Shown: positions 7,972 to 15,284, counted from the first letter of the stretch. The stretch: DNA of 64,000 nt from Parablautia intestinalis (GCA_003612395.1 RAYQ01000003.1:1-64000), one strand, 5' to 3'. Notes: generated by a model from the sequence alone, not told the origin. Translations and numbers: made by a program.

Positions 7972-8524
7972 CTTTTTCATCGTTATCATTTATCCATTAA
8001 ATTTTTACCGCTTTGCTCATATCAAACACGGAAACTCTGCATACTATCACGCAAAACTCCATACTATCACGGAAACTCCATGCAGTTTCCGTGTTTGTAT
8101 TATATCTCCCGTATTTCAACAGCATTTTTTGCCAAACTAATACCCTTTTCCGCAAAAACCAACAATATCCTACTCCTTTTTACCTTTCCGTTTTATACTA
8201 TCACGGAAACCCCCGACTTTTGCGTGAAAGTATACTTTTGCCTGATAGTACGATTTTATCCCCTATCGCCATCCTATCAGCGGCATCTAAAAACACGAAA
8301 AAATGGGGCCCACCACCCACTGTGATGAACCCCACCAAGCCTTAAAACCCTTGATTTTAAGCCATTCTTCCATACTTTCGCCTGCGAGTACCCAAATTCC
8401 TATGGCATCAATTGGAAATAGCCGCCTGTGCCGCTGTTAGATTCTGATGACTTTTACCCCTCTTTACCCCATTTACCCCACCCAATTCGACATTCGACAA
8501 ACGGGATTCGACAAAATCCCCTTG
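7972..8524 (+). repeat. Constant left block of TA cassette A
   Basis: This non-coding block is shared with 31264-32095 and 52089-52560. It starts with inverted and direct copies of TTTYSCSTG-NNN-GTAT-type boxes (for example ACTATCACGGAAAC and CTTTTGCGTGAAAGTAT). Next come a conserved GGGG/CCCC hairpin facing the minus strand and then TTAAAACCCTTGATTTTAA. C-runs give a G-quadruplex motif on the minus strand (8457-8483). The block ends with three TTCGACA repeats, after which the three copies diverge into different TA genes. Confidence 0.8.
8457..8483 (-). other. G-quadruplex motif, cassette A
   Basis: On the minus strand the sequence reads GGG-T-GGGG-TAAAT-GGGG-TAAAGA-GGGG, meeting the usual intramolecular G4 pattern. 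It recurs at 32026-32052 and 52502-52529 with the same loops apart from one base. Confidence 0.6.
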
Positions 8525-8576
8525 CTTTTATGCGGAATCCGGCATAAAATGATTTCAGCAGAACGCTCCGCTAGAT

Positions 8577-8605
8577 TTGACAATTCCGCATAAATCTGCT
8601 AAGAT
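8577..8605 (+). promoter_or_regulatory. Promoter of antitoxin RNA
   Basis: TTGACA and TAAGAT are separated by exactly 17 bases, giving a strong sigma-A promoter. It points at the 3' end of the convergent small toxin gene, and no open reading frame follows it on its own strand. Confidence 0.7.
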
Positions 8606-8611
8606 ATATTT

Positions 8612-8703
8612 ACATAAAGGTACTGCCGATAGACGGCTAGTCCGATTTCATATTAGCAAAAATAGCCGCTAAAGTTTGTCAGGCTGGGGGCGGCTATTTT
8701 TGT
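8612..8703 (+). ncRNA. Candidate type I antitoxin RNA
   Basis: A roughly 90-nucleotide transcript is predicted from the strong promoter at 8577-8605 to the hairpin at 8658-8701. Its 3' part is complementary to the toxin stop codon and 3' UTR, as in TxpA/RatA- and BsrG/SR4-type pairs. Its 5' part (AAAGGTACTGCCGATAGA) recurs at 63115, again beside a toxin-like peptide gene. Confidence 0.6.
8658..8701. terminator. Bidirectional terminator shared by toxin mRNA and antitoxin RNA
   Basis: AAAAATAGCCGC and GCGGCTATTTTT form a perfect 12-bp stem with T-runs in both directions. The toxin stop codon (TAG) lies within the stem. Confidence 0.75.
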
Positions 8704-8798
8704 GGTTTATTATTATCCTTGCTTCCTATCGCATATCCGAGTCCGAAGGCTGTCAGGCATAAGCTGATGACCGCTATCAGACCTTCCATTGTCAACAT
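8694..8798 (-). CDS. Putative holin-like type I toxin, 34 aa
   Basis: The peptide begins MLTMEGLIAVISLCLTAFG and ends in a charged tail GSKDNNKPQK. It therefore has one membrane segment plus a basic polar C terminus. That is the shape of Fst/TxpA-like and holin-like type I toxins, which depolarise the membrane. GGAGGG lies 8 bases before the first ATG; a second ATG three codons in is also possible. The gene converges with a strong promoter for a small RNA that overlaps its 3' end, the standard type I TA layout. It is the cargo of TA cassette A. Confidence 0.65.
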   Translation of the reverse strand: MLTMEGLIAVISLCLTAFGLGYAIGSKDNNKPQK

Positions 8799-8916
8799 TG
8801 GCAAAGCCCTCCTTTCCCAGATTCCTGCAAGCAGGTTTCTATGTAATCGGAGGGTCACAGTCCCTCCGCAGAAGAACTAGCCGCCTACCGTTATGGCAGC
8901 ACCCTTATAAATATTT

Positions 8917-9026
8917 TATCAAAAAATGTCGGACGCTACAAGATGGTTTTCCGGCTTTTTTCTTTTTCCGCTTGCAATCCCGCCAAAACAGAGGTAAGCT
9001 ACGACACCACGGAAGGAGGGATTGGA
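8917..9026 (+). repeat. Conserved leader of the cassette right-end gene, copy A
   Basis: The leader includes GTCGGACGCTACAAGATGG, CCGCTTGCAATCCCGCC and CAGAGGTAAGCTACGACACC before the ribosome-binding site. It recurs before 33105 (second half) and around the IS1182-like element (53640-53697 and 55722-55762). Confidence 0.7.
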
Positions 9027-9335
9027 TTGGAAAAGGATTCTGCATTATACCAATTGATGGACACCCGCATGCACAGCGTCATGAACGGTATCGTGAGCAG
9101 CGACGGGGAATATCAGGCGATTCTCCGCAAGTCGGACATATACTCCGGCGAACTGGACAGGATGGACTTGTCAAAAGAAATCCGGCTGCTGATTGACCGC
9201 TACGTCAGCGAGCAGAACGCGCTGGGCTCCCGGTTTGGGATGCTCGCCTACCTGTTGGGATTTTCCGACTGCAAGGCCATGTTTTTGGGGAAATGCCTGC
9301 CGACAGAAGCAAAAGAAATGACCGCAGAACTGTAA
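9027..9335 (+). CDS. Constant right-end gene of the TA cassettes, 102 aa (intact copy)
   Basis: I do not recognise a family. The product is predicted almost wholly helical, acidic and soluble. It begins (L/M)EKDSALYQLMDTRMHS and contains a KSDIYSGELDRMDLSKEIR segment and a GSRFGMLAYLLGFSDC segment. The TTG start is preceded by GGAAGGAGGG at good distance; an in-frame ATG lies ten codons later. Two other copies in the window are broken, by an IS1634-like element at 33 kb and by internal loss at 55.8 kb. In all three places it sits just beyond a TA module, on the plus strand, which suggests a role tied to the cassette. Confidence 0.7.
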   Translation: MEKDSALYQLMDTRMHSVMNGIVSSDGEYQAILRKSDIYSGELDRMDLSKEIRLLIDRYVSEQNALGSRFGMLAYLLGFSDCKAMFLGKCLPTEAKEMTAEL

Positions 9336-9400
9336 CCGCAAATTGACTGACAGGGCGGAAAGGCTGCGCCACAGCCCTTCCGCCCTGTCCCTCTTTCGTT

Positions 9401-10330
9401 TTAAATGAATATCCACGCCTCCAGCTCCGCGTACCTGTTGGATTTCGACCACTGCGGGTGTTTCCTGAACCACGCCCGCTCGTCATCCGGCGTGACCGTT
9501 ATTTTCTTGAAATAAACGGGGGAACCGGCATCATCCAGTCCCCCTCCCGCATCGGGGCTTAAGTTTAGGAGCCACTCGAAGCGGTCTTCGTAAACCCTCA
9601 CCCCTGACACATATCTATCCATCTCCTCTTCTGAAAATTCCCCGTCCTCCGGCATGGAGAACTGCCCCATGAGCCTTTGCAGGTTTTCCAGCTTGCCGCT
9701 CACGTCCGCCTCCGTGGCGGGCTCCACGTCTCCGTACTGCGCCATCCGCTGCTCCAGTTCCGCGATCTTCTCCCCCACCTCCTGCTGCTTGCGGCTGAAT
9801 ACTTCCTTCGGTATCTCGTTGTTCATCCTCATGTCGAGCAGCGTCTCATACCGCCCGCGCTCTTTTTTAAGCTGTTCCTCTATGACCTCCTTGTCCCGCA
9901 GGACTTCCGACTGCTCCACCCCGGCAATGCCGCACCCCAGCACCGCCGCCGCGTCCAGGAGCGTCCCCTCCGGGTCATCGAAAACGGCGTGGAGGACTTT
10001 CTGCGCCATCGTGTACATCTTCCAGTCCTGCACCAGCGGCGAGCGGCAGACGTTCTCAATGCCCAGGCCGTTTTTCAGCCTTGCCGCTATGGTCCCCGTC
10101 CGGGTCTGGTCGTAGCACTTGTAGGTGTAGGTGATGAAGTCCGTCTTGGTATGCCACTTGGTCTTTGCGAAGGCGTGGCCGCACTGGCACCTCATCTTCC
10201 TGCGCCAGAGGTCGTCCGAATGGACGCCCTTGTTCTTCCGGCGCTGCCCCATCTGCGCGTCCTTTTCCGCCATCATCTTCTGTACCCTCTCGAACTCCTC
10301 CTTGGTGACGATGGGCTGGTGCTTCCCTTC
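9401..10330 (-). pseudogene. Serine recombinase C-terminal fragment (recombinase/zinc ribbon part)
   Basis: The frame from EGKHQPIVTKEEFERVQ onward matches the C-terminal portion of large serine recombinases. It has the recombinase domain, a zinc beta-ribbon start (MRCQCGHAFAK), a long coiled coil (KEVIEEQLKKERGRYETLL) and a conserved end. The N-terminal resolvase domain with the catalytic serine is gone. Upstream the frame is fused to the start of an MNVNGIG-type gene in a different frame. Large serine recombinases integrate phages and ICEs, so this is a relic of such an element. It cannot be catalytically active as it stands. Confidence 0.8.
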
Positions 10331-10430
10331 CTGCCATCCTGCCTGCAAAGCCCGTTCCCGAACCATTCCTCTGTGCCTTTCCCATTTCACGCCATGCGGG
10401 AAAACCCACCCCTATTCCATTTACGCTCAT
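10331..10430 (-). pseudogene. 5' fragment of an MNVNGIG-family gene
   Basis: Translation from the ATG gives MSVNGIGVGFPAWREMGKAQ and a few more residues. This is the same N terminus as the intact genes at 20215 and 19466 (MNVNGIG, GYPAW). The match ends near GRMAG, where sequence from the recombinase gene begins out of frame. It is preceded by the recurrent leader element and a lipoprotein gene, so the original order was lipoprotein, leader, MSVNGIG gene. Confidence 0.7.
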
Positions 10431-10460
10431 TTTTCAAATACTCCATTGTCATCAATTATT

Positions 10461-10612
10461 TTATGGCAGCCCCTCTGTCGTTCAGAGCCGCATCCGCTCC
10501 CTCGTAATAAGTCCGAGCGGTTCATTACCTCCATGCAGACATACCGCCTAGCCTCCCCTGTCAAATTTCATGACCAGCACCTCCTTTCGCTGAAATTACT
10601 GCAATTACTTTT
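10461..10612 (-). promoter_or_regulatory. Recurrent leader element of MNVNGIG genes, copy 1
   Basis: Minus strand order: an AAAGGAGGTG site, a seven-codon mini-ORF (ATG AAA TTT GAC AGG GGA GGC TAG), GGTATGTCTGCATGGAGG, then GCTCGGACTTATTACGAG. It ends with the hairpin GCGGCTCTG-AACGA-CAGAGGGGCTGC, about 50 bases before the gene start. Related copies lie at 19993-20110 and 21529-21660, with partial copies at 10965-11010 and 17655-17722. Confidence 0.65.
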
Positions 10613-10867
10613 TCACTCCGCACTCCCTTTATGCGGTTCCGCCGAAATGATCTCCCCCTGCACGTTGGATTCATCCGAATCCCCGTCCAGCTCATCTTCG
10701 TCAAGCTGCGGCTCCACCGCTATCGGGTCATCATCATAGACCGCCGGACCGCCATCCTCAATCTGATGCACGGCATCCGGGGCGGGGGTTCCCTGTGTGG
10801 TGCATCCGCTGATTGCGGGAATCATCATTGCCGTAATAAGTAATGCCGTTATTCTGCTGACACGCAT
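10613..10867 (-). CDS. Small acidic lipoprotein, 84 aa
   Basis: The protein has a lipoprotein signal peptide: MRVSRITALLITAMMIPAISGC, with lipobox I-S-G-C. The mature part is short, strongly acidic (DDDPIAVEPQLDEDELDGDSDES) and probably disordered. It would be anchored on the outer face of the membrane. GGAGGG precedes the ATG. An ECF-type promoter (TGAAAC, 17 bases, CGTATTA) lies 47-76 bases upstream of the start. The next gene on the strand is the MSVNGIG fragment behind the recurrent leader, so lipoprotein and MNVNGIG protein were co-transcribed. No function can be assigned. Confidence 0.65.
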   Translation of the reverse strand: MRVSRITALLITAMMIPAISGCTTQGTPAPDAVHQIEDGGPAVYDDDPIAVEPQLDEDELDGDSDESNVQGEIISAEPHKGSAE

Positions 10868-10913
10868 TTTTCAAGCCCTCCGTCATAAATTGAGGAAACC
10901 TGCCATCTGCTGA

Positions 10914-10943
10914 TAATACGAACCGGCCCTCAAAAAAGTTTCA
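10914..10943 (-). promoter_or_regulatory. ECF-sigma-type promoter, copy 1
   Basis: On the minus strand TGAAAC, 17 bases beginning with a T-run, then CGTATTA. This resembles sigma-W-type ECF promoters. An almost identical sequence lies at 21673-21702 in front of another MNVNGIG gene. Confidence 0.5.
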
Positions 10944-10964
10944 TTCCTCTTATCTGCGGCGGCG

Positions 10965-11010
10965 GCCCCTCTGTCATTCGGAGCCGCCTATGCCCCCCTT
11001 ATGGTAAGTC
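10965..11010 (-). repeat. Partial copy of the leader hairpin
   Basis: GCGGCTCC-GAATGACAGA-GGGGCCGC on the minus strand is the hairpin part of the recurrent leader, with GGACTTACCATAAGG beside it. It sits just upstream of the ECF-type promoter. Confidence 0.5.
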
Positions 11011-11093
11011 CGGGCATGATCTTCCTTACTTCAAAATGCCCGCCGCTTCATATGGCACATCCACAACTTCCTGTATATCCTGGCAGTCTCAGA

Positions 11094-11846
11094 TCAAATG
11101 GATGAATTATCTGCCATGACGAAATTTGCTTCATAAGCAGCATTTGCTGTTGCCGCAGTCCCCGATCTTGCCAGAACGGAATCGGAATATACGGCCTCTT
11201 TTGCCCACTGTGACATCAGCCGCCTGTGCGCATCGCTTTTTTCCATCGCCGCCTTCGCATTGATTTCTTCCTGCATCCTTTTCTTCTCCTGCTCCTTTTT
11301 TATCTGCGCCTCCGTCCGTTTTTTCTGCTCTGTCCTGCGTTCCCAAAAGCTGTCTTTTGCCCTGCCGTCAAACAGGCTTTTCCCGCTTCCGTTCTGGTAT
11401 CCTGCGCTCCACATCTGCGCATGGCACTCCTCTTTTGTTGCCCCGTAATAGATGGTGGAATAAGCCCCTCCGCAGACGCCTGCCCATCTGTCCGGCTGCG
11501 CCCATCCTGTCCGCAGGTCATTCAGCACCCGCGCCTCATACTCCGGGTCATTTTTCATCGCTTCAAACCCCGCTTCTGAAATATGGATGGAAATATTCTC
11601 CGACATACGGGTCGGGTGCATGGGGATCTGTGAAATCTTTTCATGGATATACTGCTTATACTCATCCATTGTCATGTCCTTTGTTGAAACAGCCCCCGCC
11701 TTTCCCGTTTCTGATACATTCTGGCTCTTTTCCGCCACCCTGTCACAAAAAGACGGGCTTTCAGCCTTGCCGCCCTTTGCTTCATTGTTTTTCAAGAAAT
11801 TGCTGTACGTTCTTGTCATGTAGTTTACATTGATCGTGTTATTCAT
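11094..11846 (-). CDS. MNVNGIG-group protein, 250 aa, coupled to a histidine kinase gene
   Basis: The N terminus MNNTINVNYMTRTYSNFLKN lacks a signal peptide. A central domain holds SQIPMHPTRMSENISIHISE and a tryptophan/glycine-rich segment (GWAQPDRWAGVCGGAYSTIYYGAT). A highly charged coiled-coil tail (EQKKRTEAQIKKEQEKKRM) follows. I recall homologues of unknown function in gut clostridia but cannot name a Pfam family. The start codon lies within the last codons of the histidine kinase frame (8-base overlap, AAAGGAGC site), so the two are translationally coupled. That coupling ties this protein family to GHKL-type sensing. Confidence 0.7.
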   Translation of the reverse strand: MNNTINVNYMTRTYSNFLKNNEAKGGKAESPSFCDRVAEKSQNVSETGKAGAVSTKDMTMDEYKQYIHEKISQIPMHPTRMSENISIHISEAGFEAMKNDPEYEARVLNDLRTGWAQPDRWAGVCGGAYSTIYYGATKEECHAQMWSAGYQNGSGKSLFDGRAKDSFWERRTEQKKRTEAQIKKEQEKKRMQEEINAKAAMEKSDAHRRLMSQWAKEAVYSDSVLARSGTAATANAAYEANFVMADNSSI

Positions 11847-12984
11847 GGTTGCTCCTTTCCTGTAACAGCACTGTTACGCTGAACTCATTTTTCCTGACTT
11901 TAATGTCCACATTTCCCAGGTATTTCGCCGCCTCACGCCTGACATTCGATAAACCTATGCCATGCAGCGGGGCCGGGCCTCCCGGTACATCCGGCGCTTT
12001 CGTGGAAACCGGAAGATTCGTGCTTTTATCAAATACCACCTCCCCCTCAAAGGAATTCTTTACAGATATGAGAAAAAATCTGTTTTTCCTGCTGCCGGAA
12101 AGGGAGATATATCTTTCCCCCGACGTCATCCTCCCACAGGCTTCCAGCGCATTCTGCAGCAGGTTGTTTACAATGATCGCAATGTCATACGCATTATACC
12201 TGTCCGATGCCGGGTACACGAAATCAGACCTGAACCGTATGCCCATCCTTTCTGCGGCTTTCTGCTTGTCATTCACGATCACATCTGTAACAGCGTTCCC
12301 TGTCCTGACAGACATCTCAAACGCATCCATGCTCTCGTCCATCCTGGCAATATACTGTTCCATTTCCTCATAACTGCCGCTCCCCGCCAAACCCTTTATG
12401 TTTGTGAGATGGTTTTTCATCTCATGCTTCATCCGGCGTATCCCGTCATAGAACTGCTCCACTTCCCCTATCCGTTCCCTTATGGCCGCAAGCTGCTGCT
12501 GTTCCACGAAATACTTCTTTTTCTCCTCCTGCAGCCCTACCATCTCCTGCCATGACGCCACCGTGACCACCATGCCTGCATAAAACAGGACTGCTATCAG
12601 CGGCACCAGCCCGATAAATGCAGGGTACTGACCATAAAGCGAGAAAACCACATTTTCCTTAACAGTAAAGAGCAGGCGGAAAATGATATTCTCAAACAGA
12701 ATGCCCACAACTGGCGTCAGACATAGATAGCATAGTTCTTTTGTATGCAGTTCCGGCGGCCCCTTCTCCAGTTTTTTACTTAAGTAATCCGACACCGGGC
12801 GTTTTGACCGCCTTTTCAATGCTTTTTTCAGCTTATGCTCCGCCAGGGCATGGGCGGCGGTGCCTTCCTCGGCATAGACGCTGCCGCCCGCTTCATCCTT
12901 AAACTGCTCCTCCAGCCTTGCGGACGGCGTGCAGGAGAGCCACCGCTTTGAGGAGGATGCGGAAAGCAATGCGTGTCTTCCCAT
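11839..12984 (-). CDS. Chimeric ORF: DUF2800-like N terminus fused to a truncated GHKL histidine kinase
   Basis: Residues 1 to about 68 (GRHALLSASSSKRWLSCTPS, then AEEGTAAHALAEHKLKKAL) match the start of phage/ICE DUF2800 proteins, a Cas4-like nuclease family. From about LSKKLEKGPPELHTKELC the sequence becomes an AgrC-type kinase. It has two membrane segments, a coiled coil, the phosphoacceptor histidine in MKHEMKNHLTNIKG, the N box NNLLQNALEAC and a G-rich lid (LHGIGLSNVRREAAKYLG). Most sensor membrane helices are gone and no response regulator follows, so the fused protein is unlikely to signal normally. It overlaps its upstream (TGATG) and downstream neighbours. Confidence 0.75.
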   Translation of the reverse strand: MGRHALLSASSSKRWLSCTPSARLEEQFKDEAGGSVYAEEGTAAHALAEHKLKKALKRRSKRPVSDYLSKKLEKGPPELHTKELCYLCLTPVVGILFENIIFRLLFTVKENVVFSLYGQYPAFIGLVPLIAVLFYAGMVVTVASWQEMVGLQEEKKKYFVEQQQLAAIRERIGEVEQFYDGIRRMKHEMKNHLTNIKGLAGSGSYEEMEQYIARMDESMDAFEMSVRTGNAVTDVIVNDKQKAAERMGIRFRSDFVYPASDRYNAYDIAIIVNNLLQNALEACGRMTSGERYISLSGSRKNRFFLISVKNSFEGEVVFDKSTNLPVSTKAPDVPGGPAPLHGIGLSNVRREAAKYLGNVDIKVRKNEFSVTVLLQERSNHE

Positions 12985-13307
12985 CACAGCACCTGCGCTT
13001 CCTGCATCAGCGCCGGGTAGTCCTCCGGCTTCACCGCCGAGAGCTTCACCGCGCCGTACTTCTGCAAAAGTTCCTTGATCTCCTTCGATTTCCCCTCCTG
13101 GGTCTTCTGCGCCATCAGTGCGCGGATGCCCTCCAGCGTGGCAGGCTGTTCCTGCTGTACTTCTTCTTTTTCCGGCTGTGCCTTTGCCGCATTCTGTTTC
13201 TGTGTTTTCTCTGTTGTCTTACTTCCACCCTCCGCTTTGGCAAGTCCCCGCAGACCTTCCGCAACGATGGAGAAACCTTCCGCAATCCTTAATAATTCAC
13301 TTCCCAT
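12984..13307 (-). CDS. Phage/ICE-type hypothetical protein, 107 aa
   Basis: The protein has an amphipathic N-terminal helix (GSELLRIAEGFSIVAEGLRGL), a charged low-complexity linker rich in K, Q and E, and a C-terminal domain ending KPEDYPALMQEAQVL. The C-terminal part, with LMAQKTQEGKSKEIKELLQKYGAVKLS, resembles small proteins beside DUF2800 in clostridial prophage replication modules. It might contact single-stranded DNA, but this is not shown. It starts one base after the stop of the DUF4406-like gene and its stop overlaps the DUF2800 start, a tight phage-like operon. Confidence 0.65.
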   Translation of the reverse strand: MGSELLRIAEGFSIVAEGLRGLAKAEGGSKTTEKTQKQNAAKAQPEKEEVQQEQPATLEGIRALMAQKTQEGKSKEIKELLQKYGAVKLSAVKPEDYPALMQEAQVL

Positions 13308-13622
13308 TTACATTCCCTCCGTTTCCTTGAATATGATTTTCTTTCCCTGCTCTGTGGCGGATGCGATCTCCGCCGCCATCCCTTCGGTGGCATCCCCGAA
13401 CACCCACACCTCGTCACAGAGGGCGAGCAGCTCCATCCCCATAGCGATGCCGAGCCGCCGCTCTTCCTCTATCCCCTCGTTCAAGAACTGCGGAAATAAA
13501 ATGTGTGGCGCGATGGGAAGAAATCCCTGCTCACACGCCATGCGGCTGTAGGCTGCCGCCCTTCTCGCATTCCCTTCCATGTCGCCACGGAAGGGGCTGC
13601 AGATAAAAACCTTCTTACGCAT
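13308..13622 (-). CDS. DUF4406-like / nucleoside deoxyribosyltransferase-fold protein
   Basis: The 104-residue protein starts MRKKVFICSPFRGDMEGN and holds PIAPHILFPQFL and a later EVWVFGDATEGMAAEI segment. This is the compact Rossmann-like fold shared with nucleoside 2-deoxyribosyltransferases, common in phage early regions. It may act on nucleotides or modified bases; the reaction is unknown. The ATG overlaps the TGA of the small upstream gene (TGATG), favouring this start over one four codons earlier. Confidence 0.7.
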   Translation of the reverse strand: MRKKVFICSPFRGDMEGNARRAAAYSRMACEQGFLPIAPHILFPQFLNEGIEEERRLGIAMGMELLALCDEVWVFGDATEGMAAEIASATEQGKKIIFKETEGM

Positions 13623-13780
13623 CAGCGCCTCCATCCTTTCTTCGTTTTCCTGTCATGCGCCGCTTTCGCGGCTTCATAGGCTTCCACTTCCTTCTCGATC
13701 TGCATCAGCTTGGCGGCGAGGCTTTTCGCCACGATGCTGATTGCCTGTAAGATACCGATAAGCTCCTGTGACTTTTCCAT
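13622..13780 (-). CDS. Small phage-type helical protein, 52 aa
   Basis: MEKSQELIGILQAISIVAKS is followed by a lysine/alanine-rich helix (EKEVEAYEAAKAAHDRKTKK). It has a GGAAAGGAGG site and is stop-start coupled to the DUF4406-like gene. No function can be assigned. Confidence 0.6.
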   Translation of the reverse strand: MEKSQELIGILQAISIVAKSLAAKLMQIEKEVEAYEAAKAAHDRKTKKGWRR

Positions 13781-13939
13781 AGACTCCGTTCCTCCTTTCC
13801 GGGACAGTTAAACCTATCCCCTTCACTGTCGTAATGACACTTTTTTGATTTTCGGTGGATGGAAACGGAAATTTTTTCAAAAACCGTTCGACAATTCCCG
13901 TAGAATTTGTTACAAAAATACCCTTGCTGGTAGATGCGG

Positions 13940-14389
13940 TCATCTGTTGTCGATTTCAAAACCATGCTCCACAAAGAACTTTTGCAGCTTGGATAATATC
14001 TTTCTCTTATGGTCAGAAAGCGTCCGGGGATTTTTCCCTTTCATCTCCGCATAATCAGCAAGGGGCATTTCCTCCCCGAACACCTTCATGGCAAGTTCCC
14101 TCTCTTCCGGCATTAGGGAATCCATAGCATCACGAAGGACATCCAGCAGCATCCTCTTTTCCGCCAGTTCCTCCATGCTCTCCGCAAAAAGCTCCGTCCG
14201 CATATCGTTCTCTTTCCATTCCTCGTAGGATTCTTCCGTGTAGCCGTTGCGCTCCATCGTCTCCCGATTTCTCTGCTCCCTTTTCTTCATCTTCCACCAC
14301 GGGCGGTAGTATTTCAGATATTCTTCTTCCGTTACACTCATTGTGAATTCTTCGTTTCCTGACTTGATCCTGATGATTTTTTCAGACAT
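13940..14389 (-). CDS. Sigma-factor-like (region 4) phage regulatory protein, 149 aa
   Basis: The N-terminal half carries the motif EEEYLKYYRPWWKMKKREQRN shared with many clostridial mobile-element regulators. The C-terminal half looks like a sigma region 4 helix-turn-helix: LLDVLRDAMDSLMPEERELAM, then LADYAEMKGKNPRTLSDHKRKILSKLQKFF. It may direct polymerase to late or transfer promoters of the resident element. The start has a good site. A truncated paralogue lies at 35236-35637, with the same following terminator and zinc-ribbon gene, so the block was duplicated. Confidence 0.7.
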   Translation of the reverse strand: MSEKIIRIKSGNEEFTMSVTEEEYLKYYRPWWKMKKREQRNRETMERNGYTEESYEEWKENDMRTELFAESMEELAEKRMLLDVLRDAMDSLMPEERELAMKVFGEEMPLADYAEMKGKNPRTLSDHKRKILSKLQKFFVEHGFEIDNR

Positions 14390-14464
14390 AAAAGCGTTCC
14401 TTTCTTTACGCCTTCGTAAAGCCAGAAACGCTTCTATTTTTGATATGAAATTGATTGAAAATGG

Positions 14465-14518
14465 AAAAATGGCCGGAGTAAGCTAAGGCTCATTGTCTCT
14501 AGCTTCACTCCGGCCATT
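14465..14518 (-). terminator. Strong intrinsic terminator before the sigma-like gene
   Basis: AATGGCCGGAGTGAAGCTA pairs with TAGCTTACTCCGGCCATT (one mismatch), followed by a TTTTTCC tract on the minus strand. It ends transcription coming from the zinc-ribbon genes. A decayed copy lies at 35725-35782. Confidence 0.8.
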
Positions 14519-14561
14519 CGTGACTCGATGTCCCCTGGTCCCACTCGCTCGGTAGTAAGTC

Positions 14562-14714
14562 TTATTTAGCTGTCTCCGTGACCTGTAGTAGCCATTCCAA
14601 TTTGACTATCCTCCCGCATTCAGGGCATTTAACCTTTAAGACTACGCGCCCTCCTGCGGTGGCAATTAAATCGCAGATCCGTCCTTTGCAAGCGGGACAT
14701 TTGACCATACACAT
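14562..14714 (-). CDS. Small zinc-ribbon protein, 50 aa
   Basis: MCMVKCPACKGRICDLIATA has the first CxxC pair; VKCPECGRIVKLEW has the second. The spacing gives one compact zinc ribbon, similar in design to the Com-type regulators of phages. GGAGG is 8 bases before the ATG. It is followed by a strong terminator and precedes the sigma-like gene. Its relatives in the window are at 14876 and 35980. Confidence 0.65.
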   Translation of the reverse strand: MCMVKCPACKGRICDLIATAGGRVVLKVKCPECGRIVKLEWLLQVTETAK

Positions 14715-14875
14715 ACCGTATACCTCCCACAGCCTGTTTTGGATGACAATGCCATGCTATGCATCCTGCATAAAATATCCCATCGGTGGAAATTTCCATA
14801 AATTTCCATTGCCTGTTACCAGTATGGGCCGGAAAGCACCACCTTAATCATTTATGCATAAAAAAAACAGCAGAA

Positions 14876-15058
14876 TCACCTCCGCCGTTTTTTCTTCTCA
14901 TATATACCAGCTTCTATACCATCCGGCCCGCAGTACAGCCTTACCAATTTTCCGCAGTGCTGGCATTTAATCTCCAGAACCGTCCACTCTGTTTCAGTTC
15001 CCTCATCATCCAAAATGCGCCGCCTGCATTTGGGGTTGGGGCATTTGATCACTTCCAT
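14876..15058 (-). CDS. Small zinc-ribbon protein, 60 aa
   Basis: MEVIKCPNPKCRRRILDDEG (Cx4C) and EIKCQHCGKLVRLYC (CxxC) make a single zinc ribbon with a basic tail KKKRRR. It is paralogous to the proteins at 14562 and 35980. GGAGGAGG precedes the ATG. The basic tail suggests nucleic-acid binding, which is inference. Confidence 0.65.
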   Translation of the reverse strand: MEVIKCPNPKCRRRILDDEGTETEWTVLEIKCQHCGKLVRLYCGPDGIEAGIYEKKKRRR

Positions 15059-15144
15059 CTGCCGCCTCCTCCTTTGCTCAACTCCGGCCAATAGCCGGCC
15101 TTATTTTCTGGTTTCCACCACCGCCTCCCCGCACTGATATGTAA

Positions 15145-15193
15145 CAAAGGAACCAGACAGGCGTATGGTTCTACCTCTGCTTGGTTCCCTTTT
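15145..15193. terminator. Hairpin terminator upstream of zinc-ribbon genes
   Basis: AAAGGAACC and GGTTCCCTTTT flank a 29-base loop; T and A tracts allow termination in both directions. The same hairpin, with a shorter loop, stands before the paralogous zinc-ribbon gene at 36187-36222. Confidence 0.5.
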
Positions 15194-15233
15194 ATCGTTT
15201 GTGTATTATTGATTTTCTTCCTGCTCCCCGATT

Positions 15234-15284
15234 CCCCAATCTGCCGGAAACCGGGGAAGCCTGCTCTCTGTGTTTTATTGGAGA
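15234..15284 (-). repeat. CCCCAAT/ATTGGGG structured element, copy 1 (lacks arm 2)
   Basis: On the minus strand CTCCAAT pairs with ATTGGGG and encloses the arm CCGG-TTT-CCGG. The GCCTG/CAGGC arm has lost its 5' half. It lies just after the stop codon of the lipoprotein gene at 15305. Confidence 0.55.

Noticed and set aside
9677-10507. 276-codon plus-strand frame over the recombinase remnant
   Set aside because: Antisense to a sequence with clear recombinase homology; high content of R, H, L and P is typical of a shadow frame.
13940-14389. Sigma-like protein as the ECF factor for the TGAAAC promoters
   Set aside because: It lacks a recognisable sigma region 2 for -10 recognition and resembles phage region-4-only regulators; the true ECF factor is probably elsewhere.
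14520-14560. Possible tRNA-like sequence around TCCCACTCGCTCGG
   Set aside because: No acceptor stem, TTCGAAT loop or anticodon arm of standard length could be fitted here or elsewhere in the window.
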